A program made the position numbers and the translations under genes. A model generated the notes under the pieces. The model was given only the letters and a program-made list of their open reading frames with translations, ran no database searches and was not told where the DNA came from. 64,000 bases of DNA from Amphritea pacifica (GTDB lineage: Bacteria > Pseudomonadota > Gammaproteobacteria > Pseudomonadales > Balneatricaceae), in assembly GCF_016924145.1 (NCBI RefSeq), contig NZ_JAFFZO010000025.1, positions 16,998-80,997 on the forward strand, read 5' to 3'. Numbering within the stretch: the stretch's first letter is position 1; each line of letters opens with the position of its first letter. Below, in pieces: positions 54,861 through 63,841 of the stretch.

Positions 54861-56375
54861 TTACTTAAACGCCAGTGTGTACCCCGCATTCGCCAGATAT
54901 CCCGCTTCCTGCTCCAGATCTGCCTGGGTGAGCGGTTGGTGGCTGAGCCAGTTGTCCGGGAAAACCAGAGTCAGTTCGTTGTCCTCTGCGGTGAGGTGGA
55001 AGGCGGGCAGGCGTTCACGGCTGCGGCTGCGGTTGAGTACAAACGCCAGTCTGAGCAGTATGGTCAGGCGGCTATAGTGCTTCGCCTCCCGAGGCAGTAG
55101 CTGATCAAAGGTGGCGGTCGGAAACTTGCGCCGGTGCCCCTGTACCACTGCGGCCAGCTGGATCTGCTGTCGCTTGGTAAATCCCGGCAGGTCTGAGTTC
55201 AGTACCAGGTAGGCACTGTGTTTATGGTATTGGCTATGGGCGATGGTCAGTCCGGTTTCACAGCAGCGTGCTGCCCAGCTGAGCATATTGTGATATTCAG
55301 TGGTATCCAGCTTCCAGCTCTCCCGCACCTGGGTCAGGGCGATCAGGGCGGTCTGTTCAATCCGCATCGCCTGTTCCTGGTCTACCCGGTAACGCTGCAT
55401 CATCGCATTGATACTGCGTTCACGAACATCCTCGTGGCGCAGGCGGCCGGCCATATCGTACAACAGGCCCTCCCGCAGTGCGCCTTCGGAAAAGCGGATC
55501 TCTTTGATGCCCAACGATTCAAAGGCTGCGGAAAGGATAGCGATACCGGCGGGGAAAACTGAGCGGCGATCCTCTTTTAAACTCTCAATATCGATCTCAT
55601 CGACATGGTTGTAACTGAGTATTTTATCTTTCAGTTGTTGCAGTGCCGATGCGCTGACTTTATCGGTTGCATACCCCAGAGTGATGCAGGCGTTGCGCAC
55701 CGCCTTAATGGTGCCGGATGCGCCGACACAATCATCCCAGCCCAGTTGCCGATAGGTGCGCTTGATGGTCAGCAGCTCCCGCAGGGCGCCAAACACCGCC
55801 AGCTGGAAGTTCTTTTCGGTGATTATTCCATTGGGAAAGTAACGGTTACTGAAGCTGACGCAGCCCATCTCAAGGCTTTCCAGTTCCAGCGGTTCAAAGC
55901 GTTCACCAATAATAAACTCGGTGCTGCCGCCGCCGATATCGATCACCAGCCGGCGGCCGTTATCACCCGCCAGGGTATGGGATACCCCCAGATAGATCAG
56001 CCGTGCTTCTTCAATACCGGCGATGACTTCGATTGAGCACCCCATGATCTTTTCGGCTTCGAGAATAAAATCGTCACTGTTGGTTGCTTCTCTCAGGGCA
56101 TTGGTGCCGACGATTCTGATCTGCTGATCGGGTATATCCCTGACCCGCTGAGCAAAGCGCTCCATACACTCCAGTCCCCGCTGAATCGCCTCCGCTGTCA
56201 GCATGCGGTTTTCATCAAGTCCGGCAGCGAGCTGAACTTTTTCCGATAACAGATCGATAGGCTGTAATTCGCCCTGAACGAGTTTTGCGACTACGATATG
56301 AAAGCTGTTTGAGCCCAGGTCGATGGCAGCCAGCAGCGAATGCTCGCCAGGGCTGGTGGTAGTTTCCTGATTCAT
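54861..56375 (-). CDS. ppx: Exopolyphosphatase / guanosine pentaphosphate phosphohydrolase (Ppx/GppA)
   Basis: Hydrolyses long-chain polyphosphate or pppGpp. Protein of 504 residues: two-part ASKHA-type ATPase domain with phosphate-1 motif AIDLGSNSFHIVVA and phosphate-2 motif VIDIGGGSTEFIIG, and a helical HD-like C-terminal part. The ATG at 56375 is chosen over an in-frame TTG at 56390. Ppx and GppA are hard to separate by sequence; the adjacency to trxA/rho, as in many gammaproteobacteria, was used for the name. The stop codon touches repeat B. Confidence 0.9.
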   Translation of the reverse strand: MNQETTTSPGEHSLLAAIDLGSNSFHIVVAKLVQGELQPIDLLSEKVQLAAGLDENRMLTAEAIQRGLECMERFAQRVRDIPDQQIRIVGTNALREATNSDDFILEAEKIMGCSIEVIAGIEEARLIYLGVSHTLAGDNGRRLVIDIGGGSTEFIIGERFEPLELESLEMGCVSFSNRYFPNGIITEKNFQLAVFGALRELLTIKRTYRQLGWDDCVGASGTIKAVRNACITLGYATDKVSASALQQLKDKILSYNHVDEIDIESLKEDRRSVFPAGIAILSAAFESLGIKEIRFSEGALREGLLYDMAGRLRHEDVRERSINAMMQRYRVDQEQAMRIEQTALIALTQVRESWKLDTTEYHNMLSWAARCCETGLTIAHSQYHKHSAYLVLNSDLPGFTKRQQIQLAAVVQGHRRKFPTATFDQLLPREAKHYSRLTILLRLAFVLNRSRSRERLPAFHLTAEDNELTLVFPDNWLSHQPLTQADLEQEAGYLANAGYTLAFK

Positions 56376-56551
56376 GTGCGTATGCTTCAAAATAGAGAAT
56401 AGGGCTATCTTAACAGATATATGTTACTGATTAGAGAGAATACACCGGATATTGATGTCTGTGGCGTTCCCTGCTTATTCACAACCGTTTAATGACAATG
56501 GTATGATCGGTAACTATTAATATTTAGTGAATCTCACTGCAGAGGCTTTTT

Positions 56552-56878
56552 ATGAGTGAAAATATTGTTAACGTGACCGATGCTTCCTTTGAAGATGATG
56601 TTTTAAAAGCTGATGGTCCGGTACTGGTTGATTACTGGGCCGAGTGGTGTGGTCCATGCAAAATGATCGCACCCGTGCTGGAAGAGATCGCCAAAGATTA
56701 CGCAGGCAAGCTGAAAGTTTGTAAGCTGAATATCGATGAGAATAACGAAACGCCGCCAAAATTTGGTATCCGTGGTATTCCGACACTGATGCTGTTTAAA
56801 GATGGCAACGTTGAAGCGACTAAAGTGGGTGCGCTGTCCAAGTCGCAACTGGCAACCTTCATTGAAGAGAGCATTTAG
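56552..56878 (+). CDS. trxA: Thioredoxin TrxA
   Basis: A 108-residue cytoplasmic thioredoxin with active site WCGPC (Cys33, Cys36), and the cis-proline loop GIPTLMLF. Start [10 protein letters not shown] is characteristic. It precedes rho by 270 bp, the conserved trxA-rho order. A possible weak terminator (CAGGGAG/CTCCCTG, 56913-56945) lies after it. Confidence 0.97.
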   Translation: MSENIVNVTDASFEDDVLKADGPVLVDYWAEWCGPCKMIAPVLEEIAKDYAGKLKVCKLNIDENNETPPKFGIRGIPTLMLFKDGNVEATKVGALSKSQLATFIEESI

Positions 56879-57148
56879 ACGCTGAATGTGGGCCTGTGGC
56901 TTGTAAAAAACGCAGGGAGTGACCGGGATCATGGTTTGCTCCCTGATTTACTGGACTCTTTTTAACCAACGCATTATAGTGTGATCTCCAAACACCGGAT
57001 TCTCTTCCAGAACTCTATTGCTTCCAGAAATCTGGATTATTACTCTGGTTTAGAACTCTGATTTCACTTTATCAATTCAATCTGACCTGAATAGTTATGC
57101 TATTCCGCTCAAGGCATATTCCTGTCTTCCAACACTACACAAAAACCT

Positions 57149-58408
57149 ATGAATCTAACCGAACTTAAAAAGAAAAGCGTTCCTGAACTGCTAGATATAG
57201 CAAAAGAGATGGGACTGGATAATCTGGGCCGTTCCCGTAAACAAGATGTTATTTTTGCAATTCTTAAGCGTCATGCTAAGGGTGGTGAAGATATCTATGG
57301 CGACGGCGTGTTGGAAATTTTGCAGGATGGCTTCGGCTTTCTGCGATCGGCGGAAGGGTCATACCTTGCAGGCCCTGATGATATCTATGTATCACCGAGC
57401 CAGATCCGGCGCTTTAATCTTCGCACCGGTGATACGATCTCCGGCAAAATTCGCCCGCCAAAAGACAGCGAGCGTTATTTTGCGCTACTGAAAGTGGATC
57501 AGATCAACTTTGATAAGCCGGAAAATGCCAAGAACAAAATTCTGTTTGAAAACCTGACTCCGCTGTTTGCGCAGGAGCGGTTGAAGATGGAGCTGGGTAA
57601 CGGCAGTACAGAAGATCTGACCGCCCGGGTAATCGATCTGGTTTGCCCTATGGGTAAAGGTCAGCGGGCCTTGCTGGTATCGCCGCCGAAGGCGGGTAAG
57701 ACCCTGATGCTGCAGAATATTGCCAACTCCATTAAACGCAACAATCCGGAAGTGCACCTGATTGTACTGCTGATCGATGAACGTCCTGAGGAAGTGACCG
57801 AGATGCAGCGCACCGTGCGCGGCGAAGTGGTTGCCTCGACATTCGATGAGCCGCCGTCACGTCACGTGCAGGTTGCCGAGATGGTGCTGGAGAAAGCCAA
57901 GCGTCTGACTGAGCACAAACAGGATGTGGTTATCCTGCTCGACTCTATCACCCGTCTGGCCCGTGCCTACAACACCGTGATCCCATCATCCGGTAAAGTG
58001 CTGACCGGTGGTGTGGATGCCCACGCACTGGAACGTCCCAAGCGTTTCTTCGGTGCGGCGCGTAATATCGAAGAGGGTGGCAGTCTGACCATCATCGCGA
58101 CCGCGCTGGTTGATACCGGTTCGAAGATGGATGAGGTTATCTTTGAAGAGTTTAAGGGTACCGGTAACTCTGAGGTGCATCTGGACCGTAAAGTGGCTGA
58201 GAAGCGGGTTTATCCTGCCTTCAACATCCGCCGTTCAGGCACCCGTCGCGAAGACCTGCTGACCACTGAGGAAGAGCTGCAGCGGATGTGGATTCTGCGC
58301 AAGCTGCTGGATCCGATGGAGGACTCTGCGGCGATCGAGTTTGTGCTGGATAAGCTGAAAGACTTCAAGACCAACGACGAATTCTTCCTCTCGATGCGTC
58401 GTTCCTGA
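57149..58408 (+). CDS. rho: Transcription termination factor Rho
   Basis: Hexameric RNA-dependent ATPase of 419 residues, the usual length. N-terminal Rho_N helices ([21 protein letters not shown] in part), RNA-binding OSB fold with GFGFLR, Walker A PPKAGKT near residue 180, Walker [16 protein letters not shown] and the Q-loop region. The 270-bp upstream stretch has no gene; in relatives it holds an autoregulated leader, which cannot be confirmed here. Confidence 0.97.
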   Translation: MNLTELKKKSVPELLDIAKEMGLDNLGRSRKQDVIFAILKRHAKGGEDIYGDGVLEILQDGFGFLRSAEGSYLAGPDDIYVSPSQIRRFNLRTGDTISGKIRPPKDSERYFALLKVDQINFDKPENAKNKILFENLTPLFAQERLKMELGNGSTEDLTARVIDLVCPMGKGQRALLVSPPKAGKTLMLQNIANSIKRNNPEVHLIVLLIDERPEEVTEMQRTVRGEVVASTFDEPPSRHVQVAEMVLEKAKRLTEHKQDVVILLDSITRLARAYNTVIPSSGKVLTGGVDAHALERPKRFFGAARNIEEGGSLTIIATALVDTGSKMDEVIFEEFKGTGNSEVHLDRKVAEKRVYPAFNIRRSGTRREDLLTTEEELQRMWILRKLLDPMEDSAAIEFVLDKLKDFKTNDEFFLSMRRS

Positions 58409-58425
58409 TTCATATCTCTGTTCTG

Positions 58426-58455
58426 AAAGGGTAAGCTTAGCGCTTGCCCTTTTTT
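58426..58455 (+). terminator. Rho-independent terminator of rho
   Basis: AAAGGGTAAGC/GCTTGCCCTTT stem (one G-T pair) with T-run, 17 bp after the stop. The ubiD start follows within 14 bp, so ubiD probably has little promoter room of its own unless it reads through. Confidence 0.88.
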
Positions 58456-58468
58456 ATTGCTGAATACT

Positions 58469-59950
58469 ATGTCAAACCTGAAATACAAAGATCTGCGAGA
58501 CTTTATCCACAGCCTTGAAAAACAAGGAGAACTGGTGCGTATCAGTGTCGAAGTCGATCCCAATCTGGAGATGACCGAGATCTGTGACCGCACCCTTCGG
58601 GCGGGTGGTCCGGCGCTGCTGTTTGAAAACCCCAGGGGCTATGATTATCCGGTACTGGCAAACCTGTTTGGTACTCCCCGGCGGGTTGCTCTGGGGATGG
58701 GGCAGGAGGATGTCGCCAGTCTGCGCGAAGTGGGTAAACTGCTGGCGATGCTGAAAGAGCCTGAGCCACCCAAAGGGATGAAAGACGCTTGGGAGAAGCT
58801 GCCGATCTTTAAGCAGGTGCTGAATATGGGGCCGAAAAAGGTTCGCAACGCCGCCTGCCAGACCCATGTGATCGAGGGCGATGATGTTGACCTGGGTAAA
58901 ATCCCGGTACAGCGTTGCTGGCCCGGTGATGCCGGGCCGCTGGTGACCTGGCCGCTGGTGATCACCCGCGGGCCGAATAAGTCGCGACAGAATCTGGGGA
59001 TCTACCGCCAGCAGGTGATCGGCAAAAACAAACTGATTATGCGCTGGCTGGCACACCGCGGTGGAGCGCTGGACTTCCGTGAGTGGAAAGAGCAGCATCC
59101 GGGTGAAAAATTCCCTGTTGCGGTGGCGCTGGGGGCCGATCCTGCTACCATTCTGGGCGCTGTCACACCGGTGCCCGATACGCTGTCAGAATACGCCTTT
59201 GCTGGCTTGTTGCGCGGAGGTAAAACCGAAGTGACACAGTGCATTGGCAGTGATCTGCAGGTGCCCGCGAGTGCCGAGTTTATTCTCGAAGGTTATATCG
59301 ATCCCGAAGAGATGGCCGATGAAGGCCCGTTTGGTGACCATACCGGTTATTACAACGAGGTTGACCGTTTTCCGGTGTTCACCGTTGAACGTATTACTCA
59401 CCGGCCCGATCCCATCTATCACAGCACCTATACCGGCCGTCCACCGGATGAACCCGCGGTGCTGGGGGTTGCGCTGAACGAAGTGTTTGTGCCGATTCTG
59501 CAGAAACAGTTTCCGGAAATTACTGATTTCTATCTGCCACCTGAAGGCTGCTCCTACCGTATGGCAGTGGTCACCATGAAGAAGCAGTATCCCGGTCATG
59601 CCAAGCGGGTGATGCTGGGGGTCTGGTCCTTCCTGCGGCAGTTTATGTACACCAAGTTTGTCATTGTTTGTGATGATGATATCAACGCCCGGGACTGGAA
59701 AGATGTGATCTGGGCGATTACCACCCGGATGGACCCGCTCCGCGATACCACCCTGATCGACAATACCCCGATCGACTATCTCGACTTTGCCTCGCCGGTC
59801 TCCGGACTGGGGTCAAAGATGGGTATGGATGCCACCAACAAGTGGCCCGGTGAAACCACCCGGGAGTGGGGGGAGCCGATTGTGATGTCGCCCGAGGTAA
59901 AACAACGGGTCGATGATATCTGGGATCAGTTAGGCATCAAGAGTGACTAA
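58469..59950 (+). CDS. ubiD: 4-hydroxy-3-polyprenylbenzoate decarboxylase UbiD
   Basis: Decarboxylase using prenylated FMN in ubiquinone synthesis; 493 residues. Features: [18 protein letters not shown]-terminus, [16 protein letters not shown] metal/cofactor region, and the catalytic E-R-E triad region around [22 protein letters not shown] (in two parts). The ATG at 58469 is chosen; a TTG upstream lies in the terminator. The stop overlaps the next gene by 8 bp. Confidence 0.95.
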   Translation: MSNLKYKDLRDFIHSLEKQGELVRISVEVDPNLEMTEICDRTLRAGGPALLFENPRGYDYPVLANLFGTPRRVALGMGQEDVASLREVGKLLAMLKEPEPPKGMKDAWEKLPIFKQVLNMGPKKVRNAACQTHVIEGDDVDLGKIPVQRCWPGDAGPLVTWPLVITRGPNKSRQNLGIYRQQVIGKNKLIMRWLAHRGGALDFREWKEQHPGEKFPVAVALGADPATILGAVTPVPDTLSEYAFAGLLRGGKTEVTQCIGSDLQVPASAEFILEGYIDPEEMADEGPFGDHTGYYNEVDRFPVFTVERITHRPDPIYHSTYTGRPPDEPAVLGVALNEVFVPILQKQFPEITDFYLPPEGCSYRMAVVTMKKQYPGHAKRVMLGVWSFLRQFMYTKFVIVCDDDINARDWKDVIWAITTRMDPLRDTTLIDNTPIDYLDFASPVSGLGSKMGMDATNKWPGETTREWGEPIVMSPEVKQRVDDIWDQLGIKSD

Positions 59951-60977
59951 GCGTTACCAGATAACCGTTAACAATCAACATGTTGTCGAGGCTGAAGCGG
60001 GACTGTCGATCTTTGACAGTCTGCGAAACGCAGGTTATACCATGCGCTTCAGCTGTCGCAACGGCGTGTGTGAAATTTGTAAAGCAACCCTGATAGTGGG
60101 TAGTATCCGGCAGCGTTATCCTGAGCTGGAACTACAATTAAGTGAGGGTGATGAACCCGCACAGATATTTGCCTGTACCGCTGTGCCGCGCAGCGATATC
60201 AGGGTGAACATTGATGGGCTGCTACGCCCTGGAGAGTTACGCGTGAAAAAACTGGTTTGTGATATCGCCGCCGTTGAGCCGTTAAGCCATGATGTCTACC
60301 GGGTGCGACTGCATCTGCCGGTCACCGGTCGGCATGCGATTGAGTTCCATGCGGGTCAGTATCTGGAAATAATTTTGCCGGATCAGCGTCGCGCTGCATT
60401 CTCAATCGGCAGTGCGCCGGACTTCAGCAGCGATATCGAACTGCATATCCGGCGGATGCCGGAGGGGGAGTTGTCGGTTGCTATTATGGAGCACCTGCAA
60501 AACAACCCCAGTGTCGAGATTGAACTACCCAAGGGCGAATGCTATCTGGAAGCGGCATCGCTAAAACCCGATACCACGATCATCCTGGCAGCAGCCAGCA
60601 CCGGTTTTGCCCAGATCAAAGCGATTGCCGAACACCTGTTGGCCAATCAGGTAAAAAATCCGATTCATATCTACTGGGGTGCCCGGGTGGAAGCAGATTT
60701 CTATCTGGAAAAACTGCCACTGCAATGGGCCCATGAACATACCAATGTGCATGTCCATCTGGTGGTCAGCGAACCCGGAAACAGCCCCGGCTGGGGTGGT
60801 CGTTCCGCCCTGTTACCGGCTGCGGTGGTGGCTGACTTCGACAACTTCGATAACGTAGAGGTCTTCACCAGCGGCTCACCGGCGATGGTATATGCGCTGG
60901 TCGACGCGTGCGAAGCTAAGGGGCTGCAGGAAGATCAGATCCATTCTGACGTCTTTGCTTATGCGCCCAGGAAATAG
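59943..60977 (+). CDS. Ferredoxin-NAD(P)H/flavin reductase (2Fe-2S domain plus FAD/NAD reductase)
   Basis: A 344-residue electron-transfer protein. An N-terminal plant-type [2Fe-2S] domain (about 1-95) has the ligands CRNGVCEIC and a later Cys in IFACTAV. The reductase part follows: FAD site AAFSIGSAP (about 150) and NAD site [14 protein letters not shown] (about 220), ending VFTSGSP. Start is GTG at 59943, inside the end of ubiD, so co-translation is likely. Related to flavin reductase Fre and CDP-6-deoxy-glucoseen reductase. A link to ubiquinone or prenyl-FMN metabolism is inferred from the overlap. Confidence 0.86.
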   Translation: MTKRYQITVNNQHVVEAEAGLSIFDSLRNAGYTMRFSCRNGVCEICKATLIVGSIRQRYPELELQLSEGDEPAQIFACTAVPRSDIRVNIDGLLRPGELRVKKLVCDIAAVEPLSHDVYRVRLHLPVTGRHAIEFHAGQYLEIILPDQRRAAFSIGSAPDFSSDIELHIRRMPEGELSVAIMEHLQNNPSVEIELPKGECYLEAASLKPDTTIILAAASTGFAQIKAIAEHLLANQVKNPIHIYWGARVEADFYLEKLPLQWAHEHTNVHVHLVVSEPGNSPGWGGRSALLPAAVVADFDNFDNVEVFTSGSPAMVYALVDACEAKGLQEDQIHSDVFAYAPRK

Positions 60978-60980
60978 AGC

Positions 60981-61084
60981 AGACCGCAATGAAGATCGCA
61001 TTGCTTGCTAGACGCGGCTTCGCCGCTCGCTAGTTGTTAGAAGAAGCGTAAACGACAAGAAAGAGAGCCGTGGCTCTCTTTTTT
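60981..61084 (+). repeat. Structured dispersed repeat, copy C, with terminator
   Basis: Starts 3 bp after the reductase stop. Head stem GCAAT...ATTGC, core hairpin GCGGC-TTC-GCCGC, tail GTTAGAAGAAGCGTAAA, then a terminator hairpin AAGAGAGCC/GGCTCTCTT (61061-61080) with T-run. Copy F has the same order including the terminator-like hairpin, so the full element is about 105 bp. Confidence 0.85.
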
Positions 61085-61213
61085 GTTAAGGGCACGCTAG
61101 CATGCCCTTTGGGCACCTCGCGGAGATCTGCTCACTTTTACCAGTAATACTTTGACAGCTTTACCAATGTAGAGATAAGTTGTTTCGTCTATTCAGAGAG
61201 ATGCGGTTTTAAC

Positions 61214-61930
61214 ATGAGCGAAATAAAGCAAAAGATAGCCCTGTTTATCGATGCGGATAACGCACCTGCCAGCAAGTTTGTCGATGTTCTGAGTGAAGTG
61301 GCAAAGTACGGCGTGGTGACTATCCGTAAAGCATACGGTAACTGGAAGTCGCCCACCCTTAAATCCTGGGAGGAGTTGTTGCATGAGTACGCTATTCAAC
61401 CGGTGCAGCAGTATGACTTAACCAAGGGGAAAAATGCCTCTGATATCGCGCTGGTCATCGATGCGATGGATGTTATGTATACTAAAGATATCGATGTGAT
61501 GTGCTTTATCTCATCCGACTGCGACTTTACCCCGATGGTCACCCGGGCGCTGGCGGAAGGCAAAACGGTTTTGGGGTTTGGTGAGCGGAAGACGCCCTCG
61601 CCCTTTGTCAATGCATGCTCAAAATTCCTCTTTCTTGATCAGCCTGAAGCGGTCGAAAACGCCAGCAGCGCCAAACCTAAAAACATCAAATCCGATACCA
61701 AGCTGATCAACCTGTTGCGTCAGGCGATTGAAGCCACGGAAGATGAGGATGGCTGGGCTGCACTGGGCCCGGTGGGTGCCAATATCTCCAACCGCACCTC
61801 GTTTGATTGCCGTAACTATGGCTATAAAAACCTCAGTAGCCTGTTTAAAGCGGTCGACCTGTTCGAACTGAAACGGGGTCAGGGACGCTCTTTTCTGGTG
61901 CGGGATGCGCGGAAAGGTAAAAAAACGTAA
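61214..61930 (+). CDS. NYN (PIN-like) domain protein with C-terminal OST-HTH/LOTUS-like domain
   Basis: A 238-residue protein. The NYN domain (about 8-145) contains the expected acidic residues: LFIDADNAPAS, NASDIALVIDAMD and SSDCDFTPMV, as in metal-dependent RNase-fold proteins (LabA/DUF88). Residues about 160-232 resemble an OST-HTH/LOTUS RNA-binding domain (LINLLRQAIEATEDEDGW, NYGYKNLSSLFKA). Such proteins are suspected RNases or RNA regulators; activity unknown. It stands alone, between two repeat copies. The base composition is like its neighbours. Confidence 0.85.
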   Translation: MSEIKQKIALFIDADNAPASKFVDVLSEVAKYGVVTIRKAYGNWKSPTLKSWEELLHEYAIQPVQQYDLTKGKNASDIALVIDAMDVMYTKDIDVMCFISSDCDFTPMVTRALAEGKTVLGFGERKTPSPFVNACSKFLFLDQPEAVENASSAKPKNIKSDTKLINLLRQAIEATEDEDGWAALGPVGANISNRTSFDCRNYGYKNLSSLFKAVDLFELKRGQGRSFLVRDARKGKKT

Positions 61931-62020
61931 GACCGCAACGAAGAGCTCGTTGCTTGCTAGATCGTCGCTGCGCGACTGGCTAGACGCGGCTTCGCCGCTT
62001 GCTAGTGGCTGGAAAAAGCG
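61930..62020 (+). repeat. Structured dispersed repeat, copy D
   Basis: Begins on the last base of the NYN stop codon. Head stem GCAACGA/TCGTTGC, then two core hairpins in series, GTCGC-TGC-GCGAC and GCGGC-TTC-GCCGC, and tail GCTAGTGGCTGGAAAAAGCGTA. Confidence 0.86.
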
Positions 62021-62053
62021 TAGAGCGGAATCGTTGTTTAATCGCTATTCAGC

Positions 62054-62938
62054 TTAGCGTGGTGTTTTCCAGGCATCGACGATATAGCGGGCTAAGGCAT
62101 TACCTGCGGGGCCTAACTCTTTTCGATGTTCGAAGAGTAATTGATATTCACCAATCTCCGGTAAACCCAGATTAGCGTCTATCTGAACAAAGGGGGCGCG
62201 CATATGACTTTGGGGTAATGGCGCTATGGCCAGGTCTGCCTCCATCGCGGCTTGCATACCGGCGCTATGGTCACAGGTATAGGCGATGCGGTAGTCAATC
62301 CCCTGCTTATCCAGGGCCTCCAGCGCCATTGTACGCCAGCAGCAACCCCGGCTGGCAACCGCCAGTGGCAGAGGGGTCTTCTCGGCCGCCACTCCGCCGC
62401 TGCGGCTGGCCCAGATGAGCGGTTCAGTAAAAACAACCTCGCCACGTGTCGGATCCTGCCCCACATTCCCTGCCGTCAACAGCGCCATGTCCAGCTCACC
62501 CGCATCCAGACGGCTCAACAGCTCGGTACTGGTACCGGCGATGACATTCACCGCGACAGCCGGATGAGAGCGCGCGAATTGTGCCAGCACCCTCGGCAGT
62601 ACGCCGGTCGCGATATCTTCCGGCGAGCCAAAACAGACGGTTCCCTCAATTGCCGGTGTTACGAACTGGCTAACCGCCTCCTCATTCAGCCTGAGTAGCC
62701 GACGGCTATAGCTGAGTAATACCTCGCCTTCAGCGGTTAAGCGCACCTGTCTCGCTTCACGAAGAAACAGGCTTTTCCCCAGGGTTTCCTCAAGGCGCTT
62801 GATCTGCATGCTGACGGCAGCCGGAGAGCGAAACACCTGCTCGGCTGCACGAGTGAAACTGCCACTTTCGGCAATGGCGACAAAAGAGCGAAGCAGGTCG
62901 AATTCCAGTAAGGGAGGGGTATTTGCAAACAGAGACAT
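62054..62938 (-). CDS. LysR-family transcription regulator
   Basis: A 294-residue regulator: N-terminal winged helix (about 10-70; LRSFVAIAESGSFTRAAEQV, SMQIKRLEETLG) and a periplasmic-binding-like effector domain. It is divergent from the DUF1127 gene with 151 bp between, where it probably binds. The effector is not predictable. The 3' end lies 34 bp from repeat D. Confidence 0.9.
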   Translation of the reverse strand: MSLFANTPPLLEFDLLRSFVAIAESGSFTRAAEQVFRSPAAVSMQIKRLEETLGKSLFLREARQVRLTAEGEVLLSYSRRLLRLNEEAVSQFVTPAIEGTVCFGSPEDIATGVLPRVLAQFARSHPAVAVNVIAGTSTELLSRLDAGELDMALLTAGNVGQDPTRGEVVFTEPLIWASRSGGVAAEKTPLPLAVASRGCCWRTMALEALDKQGIDYRIAYTCDHSAGMQAAMEADLAIAPLPQSHMRAPFVQIDANLGLPEIGEYQLLFEHRKELGPAGNALARYIVDAWKTPR

Positions 62939-63089
62939 AACTACACCGTTAAAATTTTCTGAATCTTGAGTTTAGTATTTTTAGTTTGATTAAACAATGT
63001 GCAAAAATCATCATTCAGTAACAGGTCGCGCCCTGATCATCTTTTGTTAACCATTAACACCGTTAAGAGAGCGGTGAGGAGATTCCGCT

Positions 63090-63401
63090 ATGTCCAGTTG
63101 TGATCTTTTGATTCAAACATCGTCGACCACTGTTACTCCGTCCAGGCAGGAAAAGGCTCGTTCATGGCGTCAGCAGCACCGGCTCATCCAGGCATTCAGG
63201 GATTGGTATGATGCTTACCGTCGCCGCCAGGTATTATTAGATCTGCTTCGTTATGATGATCATATGCTGGACGATATGGGGCATAACCGCGAGGATATAC
63301 TGGCTATAGCCAACCTGCCTTTAAGTGCGGATGCGCATGAAGTGCTAAGGCAGCTTAAAGAGCTAAGATCAGACCGCAACGGAAAGCGCGTTGCTCGCTA
63401 G
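63090..63401 (+). CDS. DUF1127 protein whose C-terminus is encoded by a repeat
   Basis: A 103-residue basic protein with a DUF1127 helix pair (RRRQVLLDLLRYDDHMLDDMGHNREDI). Arg-rich DUF1127 proteins act as small RNA-binding or metabolic regulators in alphaproteobacteria (family knowledge). The final 11 residues (about RSDRNGKRVAR) and the TAG stop come from repeat copy E, so the native ending has been replaced or extended. Divergent from a LysR gene. Confidence 0.82.
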   Translation: MSSCDLLIQTSSTTVTPSRQEKARSWRQQHRLIQAFRDWYDAYRRRQVLLDLLRYDDHMLDDMGHNREDILAIANLPLSADAHEVLRQLKELRSDRNGKRVAR

Positions 63402-63423
63402 ACGCGGCTTCGCGAGCGACTAA
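63371..63423 (+). repeat. Structured dispersed repeat, copy E (inside the end of DUF1127 gene)
   Basis: Head AGACCGCAACGG...CGCGTTGC with stem GCAACG/CGTTGC, then GCTAGACGCGGCTTCGCGAGC, a hybrid core in which only CGCG-GCTT-CGCG pairs. It lacks the tail and looks truncated. Confidence 0.8.
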
Positions 63424-63486
63424 CTTTGCAAGATGAATGGACTTGGTGGTCGCAGGGATGACATGGTTCTTTTCTCGTTTGCGATG

Positions 63487-63597
63487 AGACCGCAACAAAA
63501 ATCGCGTTGCTTGCTAGACCGTCGCTTCGCGACTCGCTAGTCGTTAGAAAAAGCGTAAAAGCAAAAAGAAGGGGGCTGTTGGCTCTCTTTCTTTGTT
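63487..63597 (+). repeat. Structured dispersed repeat, copy F, with terminator-like hairpin
   Basis: Head stem GCAAC...GTTGC, core GTCGC-TTC-GCGAC, tail CGTTAGAAAAAGCGTAAAA and a terminator-like stem (GGGGGCTG...GGCTCTC region) matching copy C in order. No gene lies directly upstream. Confidence 0.82.
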
Positions 63598-63627
63598 GTA
63601 GGAGGTGCATCTTGCGCCGATTTAGGC
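63598..63627 (+). repeat. GTAG-type REP-like palindrome
   Basis: Starts GTAGGAG and forms the hairpin GGTGCA-TCT-TGCGCC (63604-63618), then GATTTAGGC. The pattern resembles Pseudomonas-type REP sequences, which are common insertion targets of IS110-family elements. Confidence 0.55.
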
Positions 63628-63841
63628 TTTCGATATTTAGGAGGCCTGTTTCATTACTGCAGTCGTCCACTCCCAAGCCGCAATGCCCGGCTGCATAGAA
63701 AGGGAATAAGTCAGTGCCAGATTCTGGGTTCGGTCTGTTTATCTGCAAAATACAAGACCTGATAATCATCTAGCCGACTCCCCCCTGCAGTCGTATCGTT
63801 AAGAAGTAACATCGACAAACAGCCACAAGAGGAGTCGACCA
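63628..63841 (+). other. Non-coding DNA upstream of the IS110 transposase (possible left end)
   Basis: No gene is seen. A 10-bp direct repeat CTGCAGTCGT occurs at 63657-63666 and 63785-63794. In the IS110 group the left-end non-coding region encodes the bridge RNA; the left boundary is not determinable here. Confidence 0.4.
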
